The notes beneath the pieces were generated by a model. It saw only the letters and a program-made list of their open reading frames with translations, was not told the DNA's origin and did not search any database. Positions 1 through 6,939 of a DNA stretch of 15,814 nt are shown one piece after another. The DNA is from Candidatus Woesearchaeota archaeon (lineage in GTDB: Archaea > Nanobdellota > Nanobdellia > Woesearchaeales > JACPBV01). The stretch's first letter is position 1. Each line of letters opens with the position of its first letter. A program made the position numbers and the translations under genes. The stretch lies in contig JAHWIN010000065.1 in NCBI GenBank assembly GCA_019322475.1, forward strand, positions 1 through 15,814, read 5' to 3'.

Positions 1-1
1 G

Positions 2-538
2 ATAAATGACACGTTTAAGCAAACCCTAAGGTTCTTCAAGAAACAATATGTAGTCCTTACCCTCGCAACGATAACAGCTATCCTCTGCATGATCTTCATA
101 GTAACCATACCCCCATTGATCTTCGGGATATACTTCATGTGCATACAGCTGATGAAGGGAAAAAAGATAAAGGTCTCTGACCTGTTCCATGGCTTCAGCT
201 ATTTCTTTAGGAGTTGGGGGCTGTTCATCCTGGCTTTTCTTGCAATTCTCTTAGGCCTGATCCTTCTTGTAATACCCGGCCTCCTGCTTATCGTGCTTTT
301 CCAGTATGCCGTAGCAGTATCCCTGCTTGAAGACAAAGGCCCCATTGATTCACTCAAGAGAAGCTTTGCCATAGGAAAAGAAAACTTTGCATTCTCTGTC
401 ATGCTGTTTGTACTTACAGCGGTGATCAGTTCTATAGGCGGCCTGACCCGTGTAGGGATATTGATTACGATACCGTTCACTGCGCTGTGGGTATGTGTAT
501 CATCTTTCAGATTAGCCAAAAAGACAAAAGCTGCCTGA
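2..538 (+). CDS. Integral membrane protein, C-terminal part (5' end outside window)
   Basis: The frame is open from base 2 to the TGA at 536-538, so the gene begins before the window; the first internal ATG (89) lies inside a hydrophobic segment and is not a believable start. The visible 178 residues hold about four hydrophobic helices (roughly residues 16-50, 72-100, 125-145 and 150-168). One helix ends in the run VIPGLLLIVLFQYA, followed by a short amphipathic segment (DKGPIDSLKRSF). That pattern recalls the multi-pass domain found in YciC/DUF975-like proteins and in the membrane part of some glycerophosphodiester phosphodiesterases. The resemblance is from memory only, so no function is assigned. 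The C-terminus is short and basic (AKKTKAA). The last codons overlap a hairpin that looks like the transcription terminator. Confidence 0.7.
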   Translation: MNDTFKQTLRFFKKQYVVLTLATITAILCMIFIVTIPPLIFGIYFMCIQLMKGKKIKVSDLFHGFSYFFRSWGLFILAFLAILLGLILLVIPGLLLIVLFQYAVAVSLLEDKGPIDSLKRSFAIGKENFAFSVMLFVLTAVISSIGGLTRVGILITIPFTALWVCVSSFRLAKKTKAA

Positions 539-554
539 AACACAGCTTTTTTTT
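526..554 (+). terminator. Hairpin plus T-run terminator after the first gene
   Basis: AAAAGCTG (526-533) and CAGCTTTT (543-550) form a perfect 8-bp stem with a 9-base loop. The right arm runs into a tract of eight T (547-554). The stem overlaps the stop codon of the preceding gene. This resembles an intrinsic terminator; in archaea the T-tract alone can be enough. It separates the first gene from the serS promoter. Confidence 0.7.
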
Positions 555-568
555 CTTCACAATCAAAA

Positions 569-578
569 CTTTTAAATA
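569..578 (+). promoter_or_regulatory. TATA box of serS, implying a leaderless mRNA
   Basis: CTTTTAAATA is centred about 27 bases before the serS ATG (601). Archaeal transcription usually starts about 25 bases after the TATA centre, so the transcript should begin at or next to the start codon. No Shine-Dalgarno sequence lies between. Confidence 0.6.
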
Positions 579-600
579 GAAATATAGAACCTATGCAGAT

Positions 601-1887
601 ATGCTTGACATAAGGTTTGTAAAGGAAAATCCTTCTATAGTAAAGAAAGACATGGAAAAAAGGCAGGACACAGAAAAGATTAGCTGGGTAGATGAGATAA
701 TAATAAAAGACAACAAATACAGGGCGCTTCTCCAGCTGAACCAGGAGCTAAGGCACAAGAGAAACCTCATAACAGGAGAGATAAACAGGCTAAGAAAAGA
801 AGGAAAGGATATTTCTGATAAGGTCAAAGAGGCTAAAGAGCTTCCGGGAAAGATAAAGGAAGCCGATGAGAAGGTGCAAAAGCTGCAGCAGGAGATAAGG
901 TACTACCTGATGAGGCTTCCTAACATACTGGATAAAAGCGTTCCGTTCGGAAAGGACGAGACAGAAAATAAGACGGTAAGGGAATGGGGGGTAAAAAGAA
1001 AGTTCAATTTCGAGCTCAAGTCCCATGGAGAGCTTATCGAAGACCTTAAGATAGGCAATTTTGAGGATGCTGCAAAGGTCTCTGGAAAAGGGTTCTATTA
1101 TCTCATAGGAGACCTGGCCATGATGGAGCAGGCCCTTCAAAGGCTTGCAATAGACTTCCTGGCAAAAAAAGGCTTCCTGCTGGTAGAGCCTCCTTTCATG
1201 ATGAGAAAAAAGCCCTATGAAGGAGTGACAGACCTTGCTGACTTTGAAACGATGATGTATAAGGTGGATGGAGGGGATGAAGATCTCTTTCTTATAGCGA
1301 CCTCTGAACACCCTATAGGCGCCATGATGATGGGCAAAATCCTGGATGAAAAAGAGATGCCTTTAAAGTACTGCGGCGTTTCAAGCTGCTTCAGGAAAGA
1401 GATAGGAAGCCACGGCATAGATGAAAAGGGCCTCTTCAGGGTCCACCAGTTCAACAAGATAGAGCAGTTCATATTCTGCAGGCCTGAAGACAGCTGGAAG
1501 CTGCACGAAGAGCTGATAGAAAATGCAGAAAAGCTGTTCCAGAAGCTAAAGCTTCCTTACAGGATAGTGAACATATGCACAGGAGACATAGGCATAGTTG
1601 CCGCTAAGAAATATGACCTGGAGCTGTGGATGCCAAGGGAAAATTCCTATAAGGAGGCTGTAAGCTGCAGCAACTGCACCTCTTATCAGGCAGTAAGGCT
1701 TAACATCAGGTACAAGAAAGGCGAAGAAAAAAACTACATACACACCTTAAATTCGACTGCTATCGCAACAGGAAGGGCCCTGAGGGCGATAATAGAGAAC
1801 TATCAGCAGAAAGACGGAACTATAAAGGTCCCTAATGCCCTTGTCCCATATATGAATGGAACTAAGGTTATAGTAAAAAGAGAATAG
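601..1887 (+). CDS. serS: Seryl-tRNA synthetase
   Basis: Cytosolic class II synthetase that charges tRNA-Ser (and tRNA-Sec if present) with serine in two ATP-dependent steps. The 428 residues match the usual length of the common, bacterial-style SerRS rather than the rare methanogen type. Residues 1-28 are the typical start, followed by the long helical tRNA-binding arm (about 30-105). The catalytic domain shows the TSE serine-binding motif (234-236), class II motif 2 with FRKEIGS then GLFRVHQFNKIE (264-288), and motif 3 with the conserved arginine in ATGRALRAIIENY (389-401). The start is fixed by a TATA box 27 bases upstream and the absence of any Shine-Dalgarno site, so the mRNA is probably leaderless. 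A small zinc-ribbon gene follows 34 bases later on the same strand and may be co-transcribed. Confidence 0.96.
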   Translation: MLDIRFVKENPSIVKKDMEKRQDTEKISWVDEIIIKDNKYRALLQLNQELRHKRNLITGEINRLRKEGKDISDKVKEAKELPGKIKEADEKVQKLQQEIRYYLMRLPNILDKSVPFGKDETENKTVREWGVKRKFNFELKSHGELIEDLKIGNFEDAAKVSGKGFYYLIGDLAMMEQALQRLAIDFLAKKGFLLVEPPFMMRKKPYEGVTDLADFETMMYKVDGGDEDLFLIATSEHPIGAMMMGKILDEKEMPLKYCGVSSCFRKEIGSHGIDEKGLFRVHQFNKIEQFIFCRPEDSWKLHEELIENAEKLFQKLKLPYRIVNICTGDIGIVAAKKYDLELWMPRENSYKEAVSCSNCTSYQAVRLNIRYKKGEEKNYIHTLNSTAIATGRALRAIIENYQQKDGTIKVPNALVPYMNGTKVIVKRE

Positions 1888-1905
1888 GATATAAGTGTTA
1901 AAAAA

Positions 1906-1912
1906 AGGAGGT
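1906..1912 (+). promoter_or_regulatory. Shine-Dalgarno site fixing the start at 1922
   Basis: AGGAGGT lies 9 bases before ATG 1922. It also lies downstream of the alternative GTG at 1895, which therefore cannot be served by it. It settles the start of the zinc-ribbon gene. Confidence 0.75.
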
Positions 1913-1921
1913 ATCAATAAG

Positions 1922-2251
1922 ATGGTCAAGATCCATTGGTCTTTCTACCTTATGCTTGGAGCTGGAGTCCTCTTCGCATCTTACCGCATAGATCCCAGGA
2001 AATTCACCATGTTCATATGGGTTGGGTATCTTTTCCTCATCATAGGGACTGCAAAGATAGTATACTGGTTTATAGGGAGGGAAAAAGAGACCAAGTCTGA
2101 AAAAAAAACGATAAGAAGGCAGATCCATCCTAAGGAACCCCCCAGGATTCCGGCAGCATACTGCCAAAAGTGCGGAAACAGGCTATATGGAAACGAAAAT
2201 TTCTGCCCAAGATGCGGGCAAAGGATGCGTAACCTCTCCTATTCTCATTAA
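1922..2251 (+). CDS. Small membrane protein with C-terminal zinc ribbon
   Basis: A 109-residue protein starting at ATG 1922, chosen because a strong Shine-Dalgarno site sits just before it; a GTG at 1895 would add 9 residues but has no such site. Two hydrophobic helices occupy about residues 7-20 and 28-52. They are followed by a basic, charged linker (about 53-80) and a cytoplasmic-looking zinc ribbon with two knuckles, CQKC and CPRC, spaced as in zinc-ribbon domains placed at the ends of many archaeal membrane proteins. The metal-binding call is from the four cysteines; the role is unknown. It follows serS by 34 bases and converges with the purB-like gene, whose stop is only 7 bases beyond its own. 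Confidence 0.75.
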   Translation: MVKIHWSFYLMLGAGVLFASYRIDPRKFTMFIWVGYLFLIIGTAKIVYWFIGREKETKSEKKTIRRQIHPKEPPRIPAAYCQKCGNRLYGNENFCPRCGQRMRNLSYSH

Positions 2252-2258
2252 GCTTAAG

Positions 2259-3917
2259 CTATATGTCCAGCTCTTTCTTCCAGAACCCGCATATCCTATC
2301 TACCTTTTTTGATGAGATGCCTGTGTAATTTTCAGGGTTGTTCAATATGCCTATCTGCTTTTTGCTGAACTTAGAGATATACTGCTTAAGGCTTTCATCC
2401 TTAAAAAAAAGCTCCCTAAAAGGCTTTCCGGTCTCCTGTGACCTTAATGTTATCTGCTTTACGTGCTCGTGCGCATCAGGATGGTTATGTGCTGCCAATA
2501 ATATGTAAGCAGGCTCTGCTGTTATCATCTCCTTGTTCATGCTGAAATTCCTGTCCAGGCTTTTCTTGTCAACAACTAATTTGGACATCACCCTGTTCAT
2601 CCTTATTATAGAAAGGTACAGGGCTGCAAGTATCTCAGGGACAAACCTAGATGTTGCTGAATTCGTAAGGTCCCTCTGATGCTCGCATATCTGGTCCATA
2701 TAGGCAGTATTCATCCTGGGCATGAACTCCTTCCACATCGACTTCACGTTCTCAAAGTTTATCGGGTTCCTCTTATGGGGCATGGTTGAAGATCCTACCT
2801 GCTTTTTCTCAAAGGCTTCTGCAACCTCTGCTATCTCGCTTCTCTGAAGATGCCTCATGTCATCCGCCAGGTTAGCCAATACCCCAAAGCAGGAAGTGAC
2901 AGAATGGAGAAGGTCTGCCATGTACTCTGCCTCGACAACCTGGGTGGATATAGGAGAGGGCTTAAGCTTCATCTCCTTTAAGACATCCTGCTCAAATCCC
3001 TCAGGATCGTCAAAAAACAATGAAGATGCATTATAAGCGCCTACAGCCCCTGCTATCTTCCCCCTAAGGTTGTTTGCAGACTTCTGTATGGCCTTTATCC
3101 TTGTCCCTATCCTTGAAACATACTGGGCAACAGCAAACCCAAATGTTATAGGCTCTGCATGCTGCCCGTGCGTCCTTCCTATCTGCAGGGTATTTTTCTC
3201 CCTTAAAGCGATATGTATAAGCGTCTTCTCCAGGTTGGCAAGCGAAGGCAGCAATACATCGTTTGAAAAATCCTTGAGCCTTGCCGCATCTGCAGTGCAG
3301 ATTATATCATGCGAAGTTGTAGTGAAATGCACATAGGGCTTTGCACTGTCTGAAACCCGTTTCCTGATGGAGTTAGCTAAAGCTCTGATGTTATGTTTTA
3401 TCCTGTCCTCCTCAATATATACCTCCTGCGCCGTTACCTGCTTAGATGCTCTTTCAACCTCATCAGATACCTTTTTGCTGCAGATCCCTCTCCTGGCAAG
3501 CGCCCTTGTAAGCGCTGCCTCAACCTTAGCCAGGTATCTTACAGCCCCTTCCTCTGAGAGATAAGGCTTCAGCCTCTCCCTGACCTTCTTTTTCCTCCCG
3601 TAATACCTGAAATCCAAAGGGGATATATTTTCAAATATGGGCATCGTCTCCTCTTCATCCTCTTCTCTTTTTTCTGCCCCCATCATAGCCTCTATGTTCC
3701 TAAGCAGCCTGTTGCTCTTGTTGAGCTTTATTATCTTTCTGTTCTTGTCCCTTATCTCATTGACTATGTTATGCCTCTTAAAAAGCTGTATGGTCCCATG
3801 GACCTTTGCAGGGCTTACCTTAAGCCTATTTGCGATGTCCCTTATATGCAAAGATTCCTTCTCCAGAAGGTTAAGTATCTCTATGTTCTTTTTCGTAAAA
3901 ATTTTTGAAATCTCCAT
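2259..3917 (-). CDS. purB: Adenylosuccinate lyase with N-terminal winged-helix domain
   Basis: Catalyses the fumarate-releasing steps of purine synthesis (SAICAR to AICAR, adenylosuccinate to AMP). With the ATG start it has 552 residues, about 100 more than usual. The lyase part begins near residue 92 (MPIFENISPLDFRY). It shows TSHDI with a histidine (about 201-205), RTHGQHAEP (about 248-256), the fumarase/aspartase-superfamily signature SSTMPHKRNP (about 376-385), and EHQRDLTNS. Residues 5-70 form a winged helix-turn-helix (LHIRDIANRLKVSPAKVHG, then a basic wing), joined by an acidic linker (EEDEEET). The start chosen is ATG 3917, preceded by AGGTGA at good spacing; GTG 3926 is in frame and would add three residues. 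A short internal start at 3644 could yield a lyase without the HTH. The gene is next to folD, a plausible one-carbon/purine link. The lyase call is sure; substrate specificity is inferred. Confidence 0.9.
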   Translation of the reverse strand: MEISKIFTKKNIEILNLLEKESLHIRDIANRLKVSPAKVHGTIQLFKRHNIVNEIRDKNRKIIKLNKSNRLLRNIEAMMGAEKREEDEEETMPIFENISPLDFRYYGRKKKVRERLKPYLSEEGAVRYLAKVEAALTRALARRGICSKKVSDEVERASKQVTAQEVYIEEDRIKHNIRALANSIRKRVSDSAKPYVHFTTTSHDIICTADAARLKDFSNDVLLPSLANLEKTLIHIALREKNTLQIGRTHGQHAEPITFGFAVAQYVSRIGTRIKAIQKSANNLRGKIAGAVGAYNASSLFFDDPEGFEQDVLKEMKLKPSPISTQVVEAEYMADLLHSVTSCFGVLANLADDMRHLQRSEIAEVAEAFEKKQVGSSTMPHKRNPINFENVKSMWKEFMPRMNTAYMDQICEHQRDLTNSATSRFVPEILAALYLSIIRMNRVMSKLVVDKKSLDRNFSMNKEMITAEPAYILLAAHNHPDAHEHVKQITLRSQETGKPFRELFFKDESLKQYISKFSKKQIGILNNPENYTGISSKKVDRICGFWKKELDI

Positions 3918-3922
3918 CTGCG

Positions 3923-3928
3923 TCACCT
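3923..3928 (-). promoter_or_regulatory. Shine-Dalgarno site of the purB-like gene
   Basis: AGGTGA on the minus strand ends 5 bases before ATG 3917, and fits the archaeal 16S 3' end (complement of GGAGGTGAT). It overlaps the alternative GTG at 3926, so it favours 3917 as the start. Confidence 0.6.
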
Positions 3929-3999
3929 TTTGTCCCTACAATTTCTTAGCATGCATCAGAAGCAGGATAAACTGCTCCTAAAGCTAAAGATAGAATGTT

Positions 4000-4012
4000 C
4001 ATTATTTATAAA
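4000..4012 (-). promoter_or_regulatory. Candidate TATA box for the purB-like gene
   Basis: On the minus strand this reads GTTTATAAATAAT, the best TATA-like element in the 184-base gap between folD and the purB-like gene. Transcription would start near 3980, giving a leader of about 60 bases. The rest of the gap is A+T-rich, and I see no RNA gene or further ORF in it. Confidence 0.4.
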
Positions 4013-4101
4013 CTTTTCTATAAATCATGATAAAAATGTTTATTTTTTAAGAACGATATTGATAAGCCAGATTTTAGCCAAAGATACGATGTTCAGAAAT
4101 G

Positions 4102-4950
4102 CTATCGGCGCACCCTCTTCTGCAGTTCCATGCACTCCAGGGTATTCTCGAGCAGGCAGGCGATTGTCATAGGCCCGACGCCTCCAGGAACAGGGGTTAT
4201 ATATCCAGCTGTCTTCTTGACCTCACCAAGATCAACATCCCCTACAAGCTTATCAAAAACCTTGCTCGTTCCTGCATCTATCACTATAGCTCCCTTCTTG
4301 ACCATGTCCTTTGTTATCACCCTCGGCTTGCCTACCGCAACAACAAGTATGTCCGCCTGCTTTGTATGTCCCTTAAGGTTTCTTGTCTTTGAATGGCACA
4401 TGGTGACTGTGCAGTTCTTCTGCTGCAAAAGCACAGAAACAGGCTTTCCTACGATATTTGACCTTCCTACAACAACTGCATGTTTTCCCTCTAGCTCAAC
4501 CCCTGTTGACTCTAACAGCTTTATTATCCCTTTAGGTGTTGCAGGGATGACCATATTTTTGCCTATAAGCAGGTTCCCCATGTTGATAGGATGGAAGCCG
4601 TCAGCATCCTTATATGGAAGTATGGCATCTATTATCAGGTTTTCATCGATATGCTCAGGCAAAGGCAGCTGCACAAGCATGCCATGTATCTTTGGGTCCT
4701 GGTTAAGCCCATCCACAATTCCAAGAAGCTCCTCTTCAGGTGTATCCTCAGGCAGCACTATCTTCTTTGAATAGAACCCTATCTCCGCGCATTTCTTCTC
4801 CTTCATGTTCACATATACCTGTGAAGCAGGATCATTCCCGACCAGAACAACAGCCAATCCGGGCTTTTCCTTCAGCCTGCTGGCCTTCTCCTTAAGGCTT
4901 TTCCTTATCTTCTCAGAAATCTTCCTTCCGTCTATTAGTCTAGCTGCCAT
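4102..4950 (-). CDS. folD: Bifunctional methylene-THF dehydrogenase / methenyl-THF cyclohydrolase
   Basis: Interconverts 5,10-methylene-THF, 5,10-methenyl-THF and 10-formyl-THF in the cytosol, linking serine-derived carbon to purine synthesis. The 282 residues match FolD. Visible features are the YVNMK motif with the catalytic lysine (46-50), GMLVQLPLP (90-98), DADGFHP (115-121), the nucleotide-binding loop VVGRSNIVGKP (160-170), and the C-terminal PVPGGVGPMT signature (253-262). The family's usual PCTP is PATP here (136-139), a cysteine-to-alanine change. ATG 4950 is preceded by a TATA element about 30 bases upstream and no Shine-Dalgarno site, so the mRNA may be leaderless although glyA ends only 49 bases upstream. 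Together with glyA and the cyclo-ligase it forms a folate module. Confidence 0.95.
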   Translation of the reverse strand: MAARLIDGRKISEKIRKSLKEKASRLKEKPGLAVVLVGNDPASQVYVNMKEKKCAEIGFYSKKIVLPEDTPEEELLGIVDGLNQDPKIHGMLVQLPLPEHIDENLIIDAILPYKDADGFHPINMGNLLIGKNMVIPATPKGIIKLLESTGVELEGKHAVVVGRSNIVGKPVSVLLQQKNCTVTMCHSKTRNLKGHTKQADILVVAVGKPRVITKDMVKKGAIVIDAGTSKVFDKLVGDVDLGEVKKTAGYITPVPGGVGPMTIACLLENTLECMELQKRVRR

Positions 4951-4974
4951 ATGATATATAGTTATTGTTGGAGT

Positions 4975-4985
4975 TATTAATAAAG
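4975..4985 (-). promoter_or_regulatory. TATA box of folD
   Basis: The minus strand reads CTTTATTAATA, centred about 30 bases before ATG 4950 in the 49-base gap after glyA. This would give folD its own leaderless transcript in addition to any read-through from glyA. Confidence 0.5.
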
Positions 4986-4999
4986 TTTTTGTTGTATAA

Positions 5000-6310
5000 C
5001 TACTTCAATATCTCAAGCCCGGGATAAAGCGGAAACTGCTTGCAGAGTTCCTGGATATCCTCTTTCACCTTCTTCAACACAGCCTTATCCTTATAATTAT
5101 CGATAACATCTGCAATCCCTTTTGCTATAACCTTCATCTCAGGTTGCTTCATCCCCCTTGTGGTTATAGCAGGAGTCCCTAATCTTATGCCGCTTGGGTA
5201 GAATGGCGACCCTGGCTCATAAGGTATTGTATTCTTGTTTACAAAGATCTCTGCTTCCTCCAAAGCATCCTGCACATCCTTTCCCTTGCCTGTTAACCCT
5301 TTTCCTGTCAGTTTTATAAGCAGAAGGTGGTTGTCTGTCCCCCCGGATACAAGGTCTATCCCCAAAGACATAAGCTCATCAGCAAGAGCCTTGGCATTCT
5401 TCACTATCTGTTTTGAATAATCCTTAAAGTCAGGCTGTAATGCCTCTTCAAAAGCAACAGCCTTTGCAGCATTGATATGATCATGCGGGCCGCCCTGTAT
5501 GCCGGGAAAAACATTAAAATCGATCATTCCTGCCAGGTCTTTTTTCCAGTCCGGATGATATTTTTCTTTTAATCTGTCCTCTTTCCTGCAGAGTATTATC
5601 GCCCCTCTCGGGCCTCTTAGAGTTTTATGCGTTGTTGTAGTGACAACATCTGCATAAGGCACTGGTGATTCATGAACACCAGTTACGCACAAGCCTGCTA
5701 TATGCGCAATATCAGAGAAATGGTATGCCCCTACAGAATCTGCAATCTCCTGGAATGCCTTAAAGTCAAGCTTTCTGGGGTAAGCAGTAAATCCTGACTG
5801 TATCATTTTCGGCTTTTCCTTTACAGCCAATTTCTTTATCTCATCATAATCCAGCATCTCTGTTTTTTTATCAACATTGTAGGGTATGCACTTAAACAAT
5901 TTTCCTGAAAAATTTACAGGGCTTCCGTGTGTAAGGTGTCCTCCGGATGTCAGGTTAAATCCCAGGAACTTATCTCCAACCTCCATAAGGGTAAAGAAAA
6001 CAGCCATGTTTGCAGGGCTTCCCGAATAGGGCTGGACATTGGCGTGCTCAGCCTTGAAAAGCTTCTTAGCCCTCTCTATGGCCAGATCCTCGACAACATC
6101 GACAAACTCCTGCCCTCCGTAATACCTTTTATGGGGGTATCCTTCAGAATACTTACATGTAAAGACAGAGCCCATAGCCTGCAGGACAGCCTTGCTTGGA
6201 AAATTCTCAGAAGGGATAAGCTCAACACCGCCCCTTATCCTTTTCATCTCGTTTTTGATTGCGTTGCTTATCGGAATATCCTTTTTTTCTATATCGCTCA
6301 TAAAATCCAT
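5000..6310 (-). CDS. glyA: Serine hydroxymethyltransferase
   Basis: PLP-dependent enzyme that transfers the serine hydroxymethyl group to tetrahydrofolate, giving glycine and 5,10-methylene-THF. With the chosen start it has 436 residues, typical of GlyA. Landmarks are ELIPSENFPS near the N-terminus, YPHKRYYGG, SGGHLTHG, FSDIAHIAGL with the PLP-ring aspartate and histidine, and the Schiff-base lysine in TTTTHKTLRGPRG (about residue 229). ATG 6310 is preferred because AGGTGAT lies directly before it; TTG 6325 would place that site inside the gene, and ATG 6301 is also possible. It sits between folD and 5-formyl-THF cyclo-ligase on the same strand and supplies FolD with its substrate. The tetrahydrofolate-type set contrasts with the tetrahydromethanopterin enzymes of many archaea. 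Confidence 0.96.
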   Translation of the reverse strand: MDFMSDIEKKDIPISNAIKNEMKRIRGGVELIPSENFPSKAVLQAMGSVFTCKYSEGYPHKRYYGGQEFVDVVEDLAIERAKKLFKAEHANVQPYSGSPANMAVFFTLMEVGDKFLGFNLTSGGHLTHGSPVNFSGKLFKCIPYNVDKKTEMLDYDEIKKLAVKEKPKMIQSGFTAYPRKLDFKAFQEIADSVGAYHFSDIAHIAGLCVTGVHESPVPYADVVTTTTHKTLRGPRGAIILCRKEDRLKEKYHPDWKKDLAGMIDFNVFPGIQGGPHDHINAAKAVAFEEALQPDFKDYSKQIVKNAKALADELMSLGIDLVSGGTDNHLLLIKLTGKGLTGKGKDVQDALEEAEIFVNKNTIPYEPGSPFYPSGIRLGTPAITTRGMKQPEMKVIAKGIADVIDNYKDKAVLKKVKEDIQELCKQFPLYPGLEILK

Positions 6311-6313
6311 GAT

Positions 6314-6320
6314 ATCACCT
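6314..6320 (-). promoter_or_regulatory. Shine-Dalgarno site fixing the glyA start
   Basis: AGGTGAT on the minus strand ends 3 bases before ATG 6310 and is fully complementary to the archaeal 16S 3' tail. It decides between the three in-frame starts (6325, 6310, 6301) in favour of 6310. Confidence 0.65.
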
Positions 6321-6341
6321 AACAACCTAGGCAGCAGCTTC

Positions 6342-6353
6342 TTTAAATATATT
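6342..6353 (-). promoter_or_regulatory. Candidate TATA box of glyA
   Basis: An A+T-rich element reading AATATATTTAAA on the minus strand lies in the 65-base gap after the cyclo-ligase gene. A start about 25 bases on would give a leader of 10-15 bases that still contains the AGGTGAT site. Confidence 0.4.
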
Positions 6354-6375
6354 TCTATACTTAATAAGTATTATC

Positions 6376-6906
6376 CTATGCGTCGCTTATGACATAATCA
6401 AGCTGGACATCCCACTCGTCCCTTGGGATTATCTCAAGGACCTGCATGCCAAACGCCAGCCCGATAGACCTTCCCTTAAAGCCGTTTAAGAAGCTGTCAT
6501 AATACCCTTTCCCATACCCTATCCTATGGTTTCTTTTGTCAAAGACAACACCTGGAACTATAATAAGGTCTATCTTATCCTTATCGATTTTTTTCGGCTC
6601 TGAAGGCTCTGGTATCCCATACCTATTCTTAGCACTAAGGTCTCCTAGCTTGCTTATCTCAGAAGCTGTCATCCCGTCAGCCTCAACAACAGGAACACAC
6701 ACCTTTTTTTCCTTAAGCGCCTCTTTTATCATACCTGAAGTGTCCGCCTCAGATCCGAAAGATACGTAGAACATGACGGTCTTTGCCTCTTTGTAAAAGG
6801 CGGAATCAAAAAGCTTTTTCTTGATGATAGAGGATTTTATATCCCTTTCCTCCCTGGAAAGCCTGTTCCTCTTCCTCAATATGACGTTTCTGTTTATTCT
6901 TTTCAT
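6376..6906 (-). CDS. 5-formyltetrahydrofolate cyclo-ligase
   Basis: ATP-dependent enzyme converting 5-formyl-THF to 5,10-methenyl-THF. It recovers the inhibitory folate made as a side product of serine hydroxymethyltransferase, which is encoded next to it. At 176 residues it has the family length (MTHFS/YgfA). Visible are the basic N-terminal LRKRNRLS segment (about 10-17), the FYVSFGSEADTSGMI strand-loop (46-60), RYGIPEP (95-101), VPGVVFDKRNHRIGYGKGYYD (117-137) with the glycine-rich ATP loop, and the terminal DYVISD strand. ATG 6906 is preceded by AGGAGG at 6918-6923, 11 bases away, a little farther than usual. It follows the Na/Pi-transporter gene by 33 bases and has no promoter of its own that I can see, so the two are probably co-transcribed. 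Confidence 0.92.
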   Translation of the reverse strand: MKRINRNVILRKRNRLSREERDIKSSIIKKKLFDSAFYKEAKTVMFYVSFGSEADTSGMIKEALKEKKVCVPVVEADGMTASEISKLGDLSAKNRYGIPEPSEPKKIDKDKIDLIIVPGVVFDKRNHRIGYGKGYYDSFLNGFKGRSIGLAFGMQVLEIIPRDEWDVQLDYVISDA

Positions 6907-6939
6907 CTGCTGACAAGCCTCCTGCCCCTGCTTTCCTGA

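Noticed and set aside
89..538. Complete gene starting at ATG 89
   Set aside because: The frame is open to the window edge, the ATG lies within a transmembrane segment, and no Shine-Dalgarno or TATA signal precedes it.
1895..1921. GTG start for the zinc-ribbon gene
   Set aside because: The strong AGGAGGT site lies downstream of this GTG and directly before ATG 1922.
2249..2262. Palindrome AGCTTAAGCT between convergent genes as a bidirectional terminator
   Set aside because: It is a short restriction-site-like palindrome without a loop and without a T-tract on either side, and it lies over the stop codons; too weak to call.
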